From Anaeramoeba flamelloides (lineage: Eukaryota > Metamonada > Anaeramoebidae), in the NCBI GenBank assembly GCA_027625915.1, contig JANTQA010000063.1, forward strand, positions 4,049,501 through 4,113,500: a stretch of DNA of 64,000 bases. Reading direction: 5' to 3'. Under the pieces are notes generated by a model. The model had not been told where the DNA came from. It did no database searches and saw nothing but the letters and a program-made list of their open reading frames with translations. Positions 46,582-58,458 of the stretch are shown piece by piece (the first letter of the stretch is position 1; each line of letters opens with the position of its first letter). The position numbers and the translations under genes are program-made.

Positions 46582-47165
46582 AGGTATTTCCAAAAAAGTG
46601 GGGCATTTTTTTTTATATTTCATAAAAAATAATCTTTTTTAGTGATGGTAATCATGAATCAACTTTACCAAATTAAGTTTAATATTTGTACCGATTGAAC
46701 CAACCAGTTATGTATATAATTCAAAGCATGTTAGTTGAAATATTCCCAAAAAATGAAAAAAAAAAAATAGCACTTTTTTTGGTTAAAGTAATTTACGACC
46801 GATTTCAATAAAAAACCCGAAATATGGAATGAGAACAAATGATTATCTAAACACGAAAACACAGTTATATGTTTTTAATTATATTGTGAATTTTGTTAAG
46901 ATTATACATGTTATGAAAATTTTTTTTTCGATCAAAAAGAAAATAATAAACACCAATTTTCACCATAAAAAAATATCCGATAAAATCAAGATCAGAAATT
47001 TGTATATATTTTATTTCTGCAATACAATACTAAGAAACAAATTGAATTATAATCAAGAATCTATAAATGGTGGTTAATGATTTTATATATTTAAATCCTA
47101 TTTTGAAGAATGGGTTACATAAATATATTTTAAAATAAATTTTCCCCACATTCTTGGAAATAGAT
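46582..47165 (+). mobile_element. MITE 'AGGTATTTCC' family, copy D
   Basis: The left end AGGTATTTCCAAAAAAGTGG and right end CCACATTCTTGGAAATAGAT are flanked by TA (46,580-46,581; 47,166-47,167). At 584 bp it has the usual landmarks (TTGAAATATTCCCAAAAAAT, ATTTCAATAAAAAA). It sits within the right arm of the 5.7-kb palindrome and has no counterpart in the left arm, so it arrived after the palindrome formed. Confidence 0.85.
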
Positions 47166-47859
47166 TAAACAGTGTAATACCTTGAATTCCTCACTCCATT
47201 CTTATTTATTATCATTTAACAAAATATTTTTTAACTAATTTGGTTTTCAAAATTCTTAATTCAAATTTTATATCAAACCAATACAAAACCAAGAATACTG
47301 TTTCAAAGATTAAAGAATAGGAATTGGTTTATTGATGTCAAAAAACCAACTCTAACATCCCCAGCCCAAATAAATAGAAAAAAATGAAAAAAAAAATTAA
47401 ATTATGAATTATTAGTATTTATTTGAAGTTTTAAATTTAATTGAAAATATATTATTTTTTTTTCTTTATTATTTTGAAAGGGGGGGAAATTAATTTCCTT
47501 ATATAGCCCAATAAAAAATATTTATCAAATAAACTAATAGTTTAATAAATATTTATTTCTGATAGTAGACTAAATTCAAAAAATAACCAATTTTCCGAGT
47601 CAAAACAAAACAAGATTTAGATCAATTAAATGAAAATTGGATTTTAAACTTTATTTTGGGAATTCATTCAGAAATAAGAAGTAATTTTTTTAAACAGAAA
47701 TTTTCCAAAGAAAAGATTTTTTATTTTAGTATTAAAAATTAAACCAAGTCAAGGAGAAGTAATTATACTTATTATTAAAGATAAAATCAAGAAAGAAAGA
47801 ATTAATTATTTTTTTTTTATTTTTTCAGTTCAATTTTTCCATATTTTTAATTTCCATTT

Positions 47860-48662
47860 TTTATTTGGTTTGCACATTGATCAATATAATGTGAGCACAA
47901 CTATCATCTATGTTTCAAAATATATTCTGTACTTTTTTTTCTTCTTGTAACAATGGAATATCCAATTTAACTTATCAATAGTACACTAATTTAAATCAAT
48001 TTTAAAAGTAGATTTATTGATATTTTCTGTAAAATTTTGAATTAGGAATGTAATTTGTTGGAAATTTTCATTTTATCAATATTTCTTTTTTATGAAAGAA
48101 TTAGCTCTATTTTTAGAGATAAATTTTCTAATTTGATCCTTCATTTTTCAATATCCATCTTCATAATAGAACCTCAAGTATATCAATACAATATCTACGT
48201 AGGGTTTATTATCAGTTTGTTTGCTTCTTTGGTCTCTTAATATCTAGTTCTTCTATAATTAAAATGGACTTTTTTTATTTTTTAAAACCGATTAAACATT
48301 TTGGTATGTATTATTTTGTCAATATTGAATTTATTATAATAGGATATATTCCACTCTCATATTTATAAAAATATTCATGTATTTATTTAACGATTGATTT
48401 GAATAATTCAGTTTTTCAGATCAACCAGTTGCGCTGAAAATTGGTAAAATATACGTACACCCTTAAAGTAAAAAACAATTTTTATTTTTATTTTTCTATT
48501 ATCGCTTCACCTTTCTTAAGAAGAATTGGCTTCAATCGTAACACAAAGATTTGATCTTTTTTGTCTCTGTCAAGTAAAAAATAGATGTGAAAGTAACTTC
48601 AATATCTTTATTGGTATAAACACTTTTTTTTATTTTTTTATTTTTTGCTTTTTTACAACTGT
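47860..48662. other. Upstream region of the RCC1/BTB gene
   Basis: T-rich, with no recognised feature. The gene's 5' UTR is probably in the last 200 bp, which are less AT-rich (CTTTCTTAAGAAGAATTGGC, near 48,515). Confidence 0.45.
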
Positions 48663-51317
48663 ATGAGTCATTTTCATTGCGCAGTAGGATACTTAAGCGA
48701 AGTGTCAAATGAATTTGAAGAAGAGCAAACCTCCATTAAATTTTGCTCAATCTCGAAGAGTTTTGACTTCCCAGTTGTCTCTATTGGTGAAAGTGCCATG
48801 GAACTGTTTTTTTTAAAGGAAAATGGAAAACTGTATTTGCCAAAAAAAGCAAGCACAGAGCATACCTACCCAAGCCAAATCGAAAAAATGAAGGTAGGCT
48901 ATAATTATGTAATATTTCAGTTATCTGATAAACGAATTTTTGGATGTGGTTTTCCAAAATGTACTTTGGGCTTAATAACAAATAAAGATCAATTAAAAAT
49001 GGGCGATAGTTACTATGCAAACAATCCTGAAGAAATCACTTTTTTTGGAACAAACAAGATACTTGATTTTTGTTGTTCGAAAGATTCCACTTTTTTTCTT
49101 TTTCAAAATGGTGATCTTTATTGTGCAAACCAGACTTTATTGATCCCAAAATTGATTGCAAAAAATGTAATAAAAGTGTTTGCTTCGAATTATTCAAAAT
49201 ATTGCTTCTTTGTGAATCAGGATTTGGAATTAATGTTCTACGGAAGCACAAAAAATTTTAAAATTAGTCTTAAGAAAAGCAACGAGGACGGCGATGATCA
49301 AAGTGACAAAAATAATGGAGACTCTGATGACTTTTCCGATCTAGCCCAAAATAAACAAGATGAAATTTCAGATGTTGATCCGAATAGCGAAGAACAAGAC
49401 TCTAATGAAAATTTAAAGAACAGTTACTTAATTGAACCAAATTCAATTCCTATGATAAACATAAATGAAAATGATGAAATAAACGAAAAAGTAATTGAAA
49501 AGGATGATGAAAAAGAAAATGAAAATGAAAATGAAATAGAAATAGAAATGGAAATGGAAGAAGACGACTATCTTTCTGAAAATGAAGACTCTGATGACCA
49601 ATATGGTTCTCAAGATGATGTCTCGTTTGAAAGCGACACAAATGGTTTCAATATGAGTGATTATTTTATGTCACCAAATGAAAGTGTGGTTGATGAGTAC
49701 GAGGATGAGAATAATAACACAAACGAAAATCTCAATGTAAACAATACGAATGTCTTTAAAGTCAAAGGGTATAAGGGCAATACAATTAAAGACATTCAAA
49801 ACGGAACAAAGCATGCTTTATTATTAACAACAGATAATAAATTATATACCATTGGTGAATCACCACACAATGGTATGGCAAAAGCTTGCACACAATTTGT
49901 TGAATTAAAATTCTTACCAAGTAATGAAAAAATACTTCAAATTGGTGTGATCCCATTAAAATCTATTGTCCTTACCGAAACATATCAAATATATTGTTGG
50001 GGTGGATCAATTTGGTTTAAAAACGATGTCTCCACCAACAAAAGCAATCCAACGCCATTTAAAATTAATTCAGATTTCCTACCAAAACATTTACCAATAA
50101 AATTTTCGATGAACCAACAAACAATTCATTTCTATGAGTCGCCAGTTTTATATAACAAATTGCCATCTTATTCTTTAATGGATCTCGATTTATCAATTTT
50201 AAAATATATCCGAATCAAAAAGGTGATGCTGTTAAAATTATTTCTTTTAATTCGTTTAAATATTAATAATGAAAATGAAAATGAATTTTTTAAAAAAATA
50301 GAATTGATTTTAAATAAGGAATCAAAAAAGACTATCGAAATAATTAAAAATTGGATATACACTGGCCAAGTTGCATTAAATGATAAAATTATTTCCGATT
50401 TTTTAAATCAATTGGGATTTGATAACAAAACCTTTCTTTTAAAAAGTAATAAAACAGGCTTATGGAAAGACATGATTGATTTAAAAAATAATTATCAAAA
50501 ATATCAAAATATTGATGTTGGCTTTGAATCCGAAAAAAAAGCAATCAAAACACATATAGAAATCTTGGTGATGAATTCAAAAAAAATATTAGAATTGATT
50601 GTATTGAACATTAATCACCGCAATAGTAAAATGGATAATATTAATAATATTGATAGTGGTTTTAATAACAATAATACGAATAACAGCAACGATAATAATA
50701 ATAGCAACGACAATAATAATCACAATGATAATAATGATAATGATATTAAAATAAAATTAAATATGCCTTACAGATATTTTAAAATATTTTTAGAATTTTT
50801 TTATCATGGAAAAATTTTGGATAATAAATTGTATTGGGATTTAAACCTAAAAAAATTAAAAGAATATTCAAATTATTTAAAATTAATTAATGAAGAAGAA
50901 TTTAATTTTAATCTTTCTAAATTAGAAAAAAAAATTAAAAGCAATATTACAGATACACTCATAGCAAAATATTCATTTCCAAAATTTAAAATCTTTACAA
51001 ATAAGGAAAACAAACATCAAATCAAATATATTAATAAATTGAAAGATTTAAATTATTTGAATATGGAAACTAAACAAGTTTATTCAAATGACACATTTGT
51101 TTTGATACTTAATAAACTAGGAATAATCTATTATTCAAATAATATGATTTCGAATGAAATCCAAAAATTAAAAATTGAACCGATAAAAAAGTTTTATAAT
51201 TTATTTAATAATTTTTTATTATTGAGTAACAATGGAAATGTGTATTTTTTAAAAAGTAAAAAGAAAAACAAGAAAGATAATGACAACAACAACAACAACA
51301 ACAATAACAATAACAAT

Positions 51318-51355
<38 letters not shown>

Positions 51356-53424
51356 AGGAATCGACATTGTTCCAATCATTGATTTAGAAAAGAAAGATCT
51401 ATTGATCAAAAAAATAATAATAATAGAAAGCAATATTTTTTTGTTAACAAACAATAATAAATTATTTTATTTCTCAAAACTAAATTTAGACATGCATTTA
51501 TACAATGGAAGAGATTTGTATAACAACAGAAAAGTTATTAATTATAATGAAGGTGAAAATATCAACAGAATAACTTTTATTGAAACACCTTTAATAATTA
51601 AAAAAATTTTTGGAAATATAAATTTGAATTCTATTTGCGTTCTTGAACACAAATTAAATGAAAAGCATTATAAATATAAATTAAATGAAAGGGATTATGG
51701 ATATAGATTTTTCAATTTTGATAAAATTAAAAAAACGGAAAGTTTAGTTGATTATCTTAAAAAAAATCAAAATAATACAAATCTATTGACTGTTTTTCAA
51801 AATATGCAAGTTAGAAAACTCTTTATTCAGAAAAAATTTTCTTTAGCTTTAATTGAAAAAGATGGAGTAATTGATTTATATTATAATGCATATTTTTTAA
51901 AGGATTATAATAATTTCAAATCATTTAATTTTGCATCAAAGGGGTTAATACCAACAAATATTTATCTATATCAAAACTCCGCGATGATAAATACAAAATG
52001 TAATAAACTGTTTTATATATCTACTAATAATATGGAAAAAAATATAAAATTTAAAAAAAAGGGAATTTTTAAATCCCCTATCAAACAAATTAAAATAAAA
52101 AATCAACATTTATTATCAAACCAAAAGATTTTTTTTAATGACGGTTTATATCTAATTTTTCAAAACTATAATTTGAAAAATATTTCGAATCAAATGAATA
52201 AATTATATTTAAACAATTTTAATAATGATTTAACTATTGAATGTCAAAATAACGAATTTATCAAGATCAATTCAGCAATTTTAAAAATTCGACTAAATAA
52301 AAGTAAGCAAAGAAAATTATTTGTAAATCATATTTGTAAGCAATATAACATAAATACAATACAGCAATTTCTCCATTGGGTGTATTGTGGATATTTTACT
52401 GCAAGTTTAAACGAAAGAAAAATTCAACAAAATGGAGGTAATCTAATGGGGAAAATGTTTGAAATTTTTTTTAAAATAAACATGCAACCAAAAGAATTTT
52501 TGGAAAAATCCTCACAAAAGGGTATTTTTTTAGATTTCACTAATATTTATAATTTAAAAATGAAAGAATTAAAAAGCAATTCTAAATTATTAAAGAATAA
52601 CGTAAAGGATCAAAATGAGAATCAAAGGATCAAATATATAAAAATTAATTTTGAAGGGGAAAATAAAATATTAATTGCTCATTCATTTATTTTGAAAATC
52701 AATTCCAAAATATTGAAAAAAATTATTAATAATGGTGATGTTGAGAACGGGGTTATTAATAATAAAGAAATAGGTGATTTTTCTTATTCGTATTTTATAT
52801 GGCAAAAAATAATTGATTTTTTTTATACCGGGCAAATTATTATTCATGATTTCAACTTATTGACCATTCAAACAATTAACAAATTTAAAAGTTGCCATAC
52901 AAATTTGAAATTATATAATTTTCATAAATTTAAAAGAGTAATAAAAGATTTAGAAACAAGGTACTATAAGAAAAAAATGAATATTTTTAACAATTCGTTA
53001 ATTAAAAAAAATCAATACTTATCGTGGGATCCACAAGAGGAGGAAAAGAGTTTTCTTTACAGTCCTTTAATTAAAATTGAAAAGCCAATCTATAAAAATT
53101 TTATTTTTAATACAAAATTTTTTTTTACTTATGAGAGCAATGTCATTTATGTTTTTAATATAAATTTAACTCAATTATTTTTGAAACAAAGTTTTAAAAC
53201 CAAAATAAAAAAAATCCGATGTAATAAGAAATATTGTATGATCTTAACAAATGATAATTCATTTTATTTTTTTAGTAAATATTTTAATCAATTTTTCCAA
53301 TTTGAATTGCTAGATTCAATTGATAAAAAGAATTTTATTACAGATATTATGATTGAAAAAAATAATTTGTATATTCTAGATCATAAATTTCACCTTTATC
53401 GGATTAGTTTTGATGATGATAATG

Positions 53425-53465
<41 letters not shown>

Positions 53466-56400
53466 TCTGTTGATATTCAATTGTTTTCAAAAATGTTGAA
53501 AAAGGATCTAAAGCCAACCTTATTATTTCGAAATGTATCAAAGGTATTTTCAAACCAAATTTGCAAAAAAATAATTGTTTTTAGTGGGAACAATGAAGTA
53601 CATTTAAAGGAAAGGTCAACATTTGAAAACATTTCTTTAAATTTCAATGTTCATGACATTATTGATATAAAATTTGGCAAAGTTCATACTTTACTTTTAT
53701 TAAAGGTTCCCAATAAACAATTAGAAATTAAGAAAGAGAACGAGAACGAGGGTGGGGATAAATATAATTATCAAACCCGGCTTTATTCTTCTGGTAAACC
53801 GCCAATGAATGGGCATAAATTTTTCCACAATGAATTTAAGGAAATAAATTTTTTCCATTCGAAGGAAATTAAAGAAATTTTCGTTACAAAAAACTTTAGT
53901 TTAGCGATTACAATGTACAACGAAATTTATTATTGGGGCATTGGTGTAATTGGTAATCATTTGAAAATAAATCAAATTCCATATCCTCAAAAATTACAAT
54001 CATATATCTTTAAACCATTGAAATTGCCCAATTTTAAAGTTTCATTAGATAACAAATTAAAAATTCAATTATTTGATGGCAATGGCTTGATATATCATTC
54101 AGAAAAATTACCAAACTTGAGCAAACAATTATTAAATATTTATCAAAATGATGATTCAAATAAAGATTGTATTTTTCATTGTTTAAATAATCAAATTATT
54201 AAAGCACACTCCTCTATTTTAAATTTTAGAATCCCATTATTAATTAATAAAATTAAGAAATATTCCAATCTTTTTCCAAAAGATATCTTAAATAATTTCC
54301 TGATATGGGTTTACACTGGTTATTTTACACTTTTGGATAACGATAGTAATGATACTTTTGATAAAATTTATCAATTTTTAAATAAAATTAATTTTCAAAA
54401 GGATTTGTTTATAAAAAAATCTAGCATTAAAGGAATTTATTTTGATTTGAAACAATGTTTAATTGAATTTAATTTAAATAATAAGAATGGGAATGTGAAC
54501 GAGAACGAGAATGTGAATAAAAATAAAAATAAAAATAAAAATAAAAATAAAAATGTGAACGAGAATGAGAATGAGAATGGAAATTACAATAGAATCAAAA
54601 TTATTAAAATAAAAATAGATGATGAATATGATGATGTTATAAAAATACCAGAATTTATTTTAAAGATCAACTCAAACAAAATTCTTAAATTAATAAAAAA
54701 TGATAAGTTGGTTGCATTAAAAAAACCGATATGGTATATTTTAATTAATTTTTTTTATACAGGAAAAATTCAAAATTATCAAATAAAAGATAAAAAACAG
54801 TTAATTTATTTAAAAACGCTGAGTAATTTTTTAGATTTGACTTTGAAAAAGAAATTCCATTATAAAATAAATAAATTAATTCATTTATATTATAAAGCAA
54901 AGAATAAAATTTTACCAAGTTTACAATTTACACAGAATATGATCGCTGGTGGGCTAAATAAAAAGGGTATACTCGGGATTACAAAACAAAATTTTTTATC
55001 AAAGCCAACAATTACGTTCAAAAATATTTTTAAGAACAGAAGAATTAAACAGGTAGCAATGGTTTCAGATAATTCCTTATTTTTATTTGAAGACAATTCA
55101 ATTGTTTGCATTAATAGCGATGATGGCATTTATGACGAATTAATAGAATTTTCAAAGCAAAATGAAAAAATTAAAAAAATTATTGCAGGTTATGAATTCT
55201 ATTCGATACTAACAGAAAGTGGTAAGGTTTATCAATTTTCGCCAAGGGGTGATATTTACCTCGAAGTTCAGCGGGGCGCTATGGATAAGATCCAAAATAG
55301 AGCATATACAATATTGGGCTTATACCCTCATTTGGGAAATAAAAAGGTAATAAATATCGAAATGGGGTATTACCAAGAATTATTTCTTTGTGAAAATGGT
55401 GATTTATATTTCCAAAAAGTCGGGTTTGATTTAGTAAATAATTCTGTGTTGTTTGGAAATAATGGAAATGTCTTATGGAAAATAAGAGGTGTTAAAAATA
55501 TTTTTTCAACAATTGATTCAGAGACTTTTTCTTATTTGAATAAATCCAATAATTTATTTATAGTGGGTGATGAAAAATTCCAAGGGGTTCATAAATATTC
55601 TTATATAGATTTCAAAGGTAATAAGAAGAGTGAAAATGGGTATGACGGGGATGGGGGCTATGGCGATAATTTTTATTACGGTGGCTATGGTGGTGGTGGA
55701 AATGAAGAAGGCGGTGAAGAGTATGATAAGAAAAAGAAGGCGGTTAATGATTATGAAATATTAATCAATTGCGATAACCATAATTCTTATAAAAAAACTT
55801 TTTTTAAAATTGATAATATTGATTTTAATATGAATAAAATTATTACTATGAAAAATGGTCTATATTTTTCATTAATTCTAACAGAAGATAAAAAAACCAT
55901 GAGAAATTCAATTTGGACAAATGGTTTAAGTATCTATAATGGCATTGGGAGAAACGTATCAACTTTTACTAAAATGCAATTTTTTGAAAAGGGTGATTTA
56001 AATCCAATTCAATTAAATATTGGAAATGATTTTTCAATAGCTTTAACAGATTCAAATAAATTCTTTTATTGGGGGTTAAATTTGTTTTCAAAAAGTGAAA
56101 ATATAAAAACCCCCCAGGAAATCCAATTAAGTAATAAATTTTATATTTCAAAAATGAACACAGAGTTGGTTTGCAGTAGTCATGGGTTTTTAATATATAC
56201 AAACAAATTACATCCGTTAATAATGGACCTTCAACTGTTATTTAAAAATCAAGAAGATGGTGATACACTCTTAAAATTTAATGATTTTAATTTAAAGGTT
56301 CACTCGGCCTTATTAAAATTAAGGTTACCTAACTGCAAAATTGATGAAATTGTCGAGATTTTAAAATATTATAAGAAATCTTTAATAAAGCAGTTCTTTT

Positions 56401-56588
56401 ATTGGGTTTATTCTGGTTATATTAAAAAATACTCCCCTGATTTATTTCAATTATTTAAAAAATTGAAAATTGTTCATTTGTTAAGAAATAATTCTTTTGA
56501 GCAAGGAGTTTTAAAAGATCTAAAAAAATTATGGCTTGACAAAAATTCAAAAAATTTTTCATTTATTTTAAAAAATGACGACGACGAC

Positions 56589-56627
<39 letters not shown>

Positions 56628-56909
56628 AAAGTAAATAATAAAAAGGTTATTCGGTTAAATAAATTCATTTTATTTGCAAGATCAAATTTATTCAGAAGTA
56701 TGTTTTTGTCTTTAAATAAACAAGAATTCAAAATCAAAGATACTTTAGGTTTTGATTATCAAACGTACCTATATTTTTTTAAATTTTTATATGGAATACC
56801 TTTTATTAATGAGCATAATAATATAAATCCAAATTTTGATCATAATTTATTTGAATTGGCCAGATTTTATCAAATAAATGAAGATTCTATTTTATATAAA
56901 AAACTTTAA
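48663..56909 (+). CDS. Giant protein of four tandem RCC1-like/BTB-BTB units
   Basis: A single exon of 2,748 codons, ATG at 48,663, TAA at 56,909. RCC1 repeats form beta-propellers; BTB domains mediate dimerisation and often dock CUL3 ligases. Four units of 630-760 residues follow one another. Each has RCC1-like strands (for example KLYTIGESPHNGMAKA; QIYCWGGS; EIYYWGIG; KFFYWGLN) and then two BTB modules. First BTBs lie at about residues 500-600, 1186-1276, 1831-1913 and 2522-2613, each with a motif like FLHWVYCGYF, FLIWVYTGYF or FFYWVYSGYI. Second BTBs lie at about 640-748, 1323-1430, 1978-2070 and 2626-2748, with motifs FLEFFYHGKI, IIDFFYTGQI, LINFFYTGKI and FFKFLYGIPF. The first two units carry long Asn runs and an acidic region (nt 49,270-49,720); poly-Asp precedes the last BTB (56,577-56,628). 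Organisation resembles RCBTB proteins multiplied four-fold. A partner or substrate cannot be inferred. Confidence 0.88.
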
Positions 56910-58458
56910 AAATATTATTTTCATTATTCTATAAAAAAACTTACCAAAGTAATATTAAAAATCCCTTTTAAAAAATAAATCTTATTTAACCGATCAATCA
57001 TTTTTTTTTTTATTTTTTTTAAGGTGCAAATATATTTCTGTTGTGATGATGATCGTGTTGTAGATTTTCTTCTCTTTTTTTTTTTATTTTCTTTTTCTTA
57101 TACTTTTTCATTTTTTTTGATTTTTGTTAGTTATTGTAGATAATAACAATATCTATTTATATAGATAGATAGATAGAGGTAAACTTTATTTAGAAGTTTA
57201 ATATGTAAAACATTTATTATAGAAAAAAAATCTATATTTTTTTAAAAAAAATAATTAGTAAAGGTGATAAATCTTAATATAATAAAATCAATTCAATTCA
57301 AAAATAAAGAACAAAAATAGTTTGTTCTATTTCTTCAAACTATTTCAGAAAAAAATTTTAATTGCGAAAAAAAATTAGTCAAATCAATTTGAATTGTAAA
57401 ATGGTAGTGAAAAGGTAAATTTTTTTCAAATTTTTTTGTAAACTTATTATTTCCACTGATCATTGAAGATATTTGAAAACTAAATTTTTTCAAACTAAAT
57501 TGGTTACGATATGTTAAGTCTCTTATAGCTAATTGCACATGAACAAACAAAACATATCAACAAAAAATCCCAAATAATTCACTTTTACAGATGTTTACAA
57601 TTAAAATTTCAAATTTGGAAAATTGAAAATGATTAAAGTTTGGTTTTTCTTGGATACTTTTGGAATCTAATTCTAATTCTAAGAAATTTATCTCATTTTT
57701 GGACTTGGTTTTTGTTTTAAAATGGAGGAAAAAATAAGTAAAAAATCTTATAAAATGAGAACACTACAACTGTTCTACAGTTAAAATAGATTTTCAATTT
57801 TTATTTTTCATAATTTTTTCTTGAGGAGTAAGTTTAAATCTAAAAACACTTCTTTGAAAACAATTCATCCCAAACAAGTTACAAAAATGAAATATTTTTA
57901 ATGTTTTAATGGATTTCAAAGAACCAAATTCTTTATTCAAAGTGAATTAAAATGGAAAATGAATCAAAATGTTCACAGGTTTATTTTAAAAATTTTTTGA
58001 AACAAATAAGAAAAATTTTTCATTTAGTTACAAACAATTGAATTCTTCCTCTGATTTAGAAGTAAACAAAGATCTTCTTATAATGATTAAAAAGATCATT
58101 TTTTCTTTAATGATTGGAGTTTTTGTCTAGTAAAGTGTGAAATAAAAAAACCTTTTTATTGAGGTGAAAAAATGATGGTAATTTCATCTTTGTCACTTTT
58201 GTTTCTATTAAAGAAAGACACAATCATTATCTGCTTGTTTGTCTTGTTATTTTTAGAATTTCTGATTTCTGGAATTTAGATTTATATTTCCTTTTCAAAT
58301 TTGACAAAAAATTGAAAATAAAATAAATAAATTCTATTTTTCATCAACAAACAACAAATAAAATTATGGAATATCTCATGAGAATTACTGACATTTGGAT
58401 AACTTTTGTTTTTATCAAAAAAAAATTGTTATTTTTTCTCAGAATTATTATTGTTTAG
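56910..58458. other. Intergenic region, nothing recognised
   Basis: T-rich 3' flank of the BTB gene, a short (ATAG)n run near 57,160, then plain AT-rich DNA. The sequence just before the next ATG (TATTGTTTAG) also looks like a 3' splice site, so a non-coding or short 5' exon cannot be excluded. Confidence 0.5.

Larger units (their letters stand above)
42100..47860. repeat. About 5.7-kb imperfect palindrome with 1-kb arms
   Basis: The left arm (about 42,100-43,200) and right arm (about 46,080-47,860) are inverted copies. Matched blocks, left versus reverse-complemented right, are CAATTTTCATTTAATTCATC (42,322) / CAATTTTCATTTAATTGATC (47,630), AATTGGTTATTTTTTGAATT (42,368) / AATTGGTTATTTTTTGAATT (47,585), TTTTGAAAACCAAATTAGTT (42,634) / same (47,255) and ATTTTGGTTTCAAAGTTT (43,074) / same (46,225). 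The right arm is longer because MITE copy D (584 bp) is inserted in it. The centre holds another foldback, a hairpin MITE and two (AT)n tracts. No coding sequence is found in it. Confidence 0.8.

Noticed and set aside
42100-47860. Long inverted repeats read as the ends of a large self-synthesising or virus-like element
   Set aside because: No polymerase, integrase or capsid-type coding sequence is seen between the arms, and the span is short.
48645-48662. Start of the BTB giant at 48,645
   Set aside because: That codon is TTG; the first in-frame ATG is at 48,663 and is followed by a plausible N-terminus.
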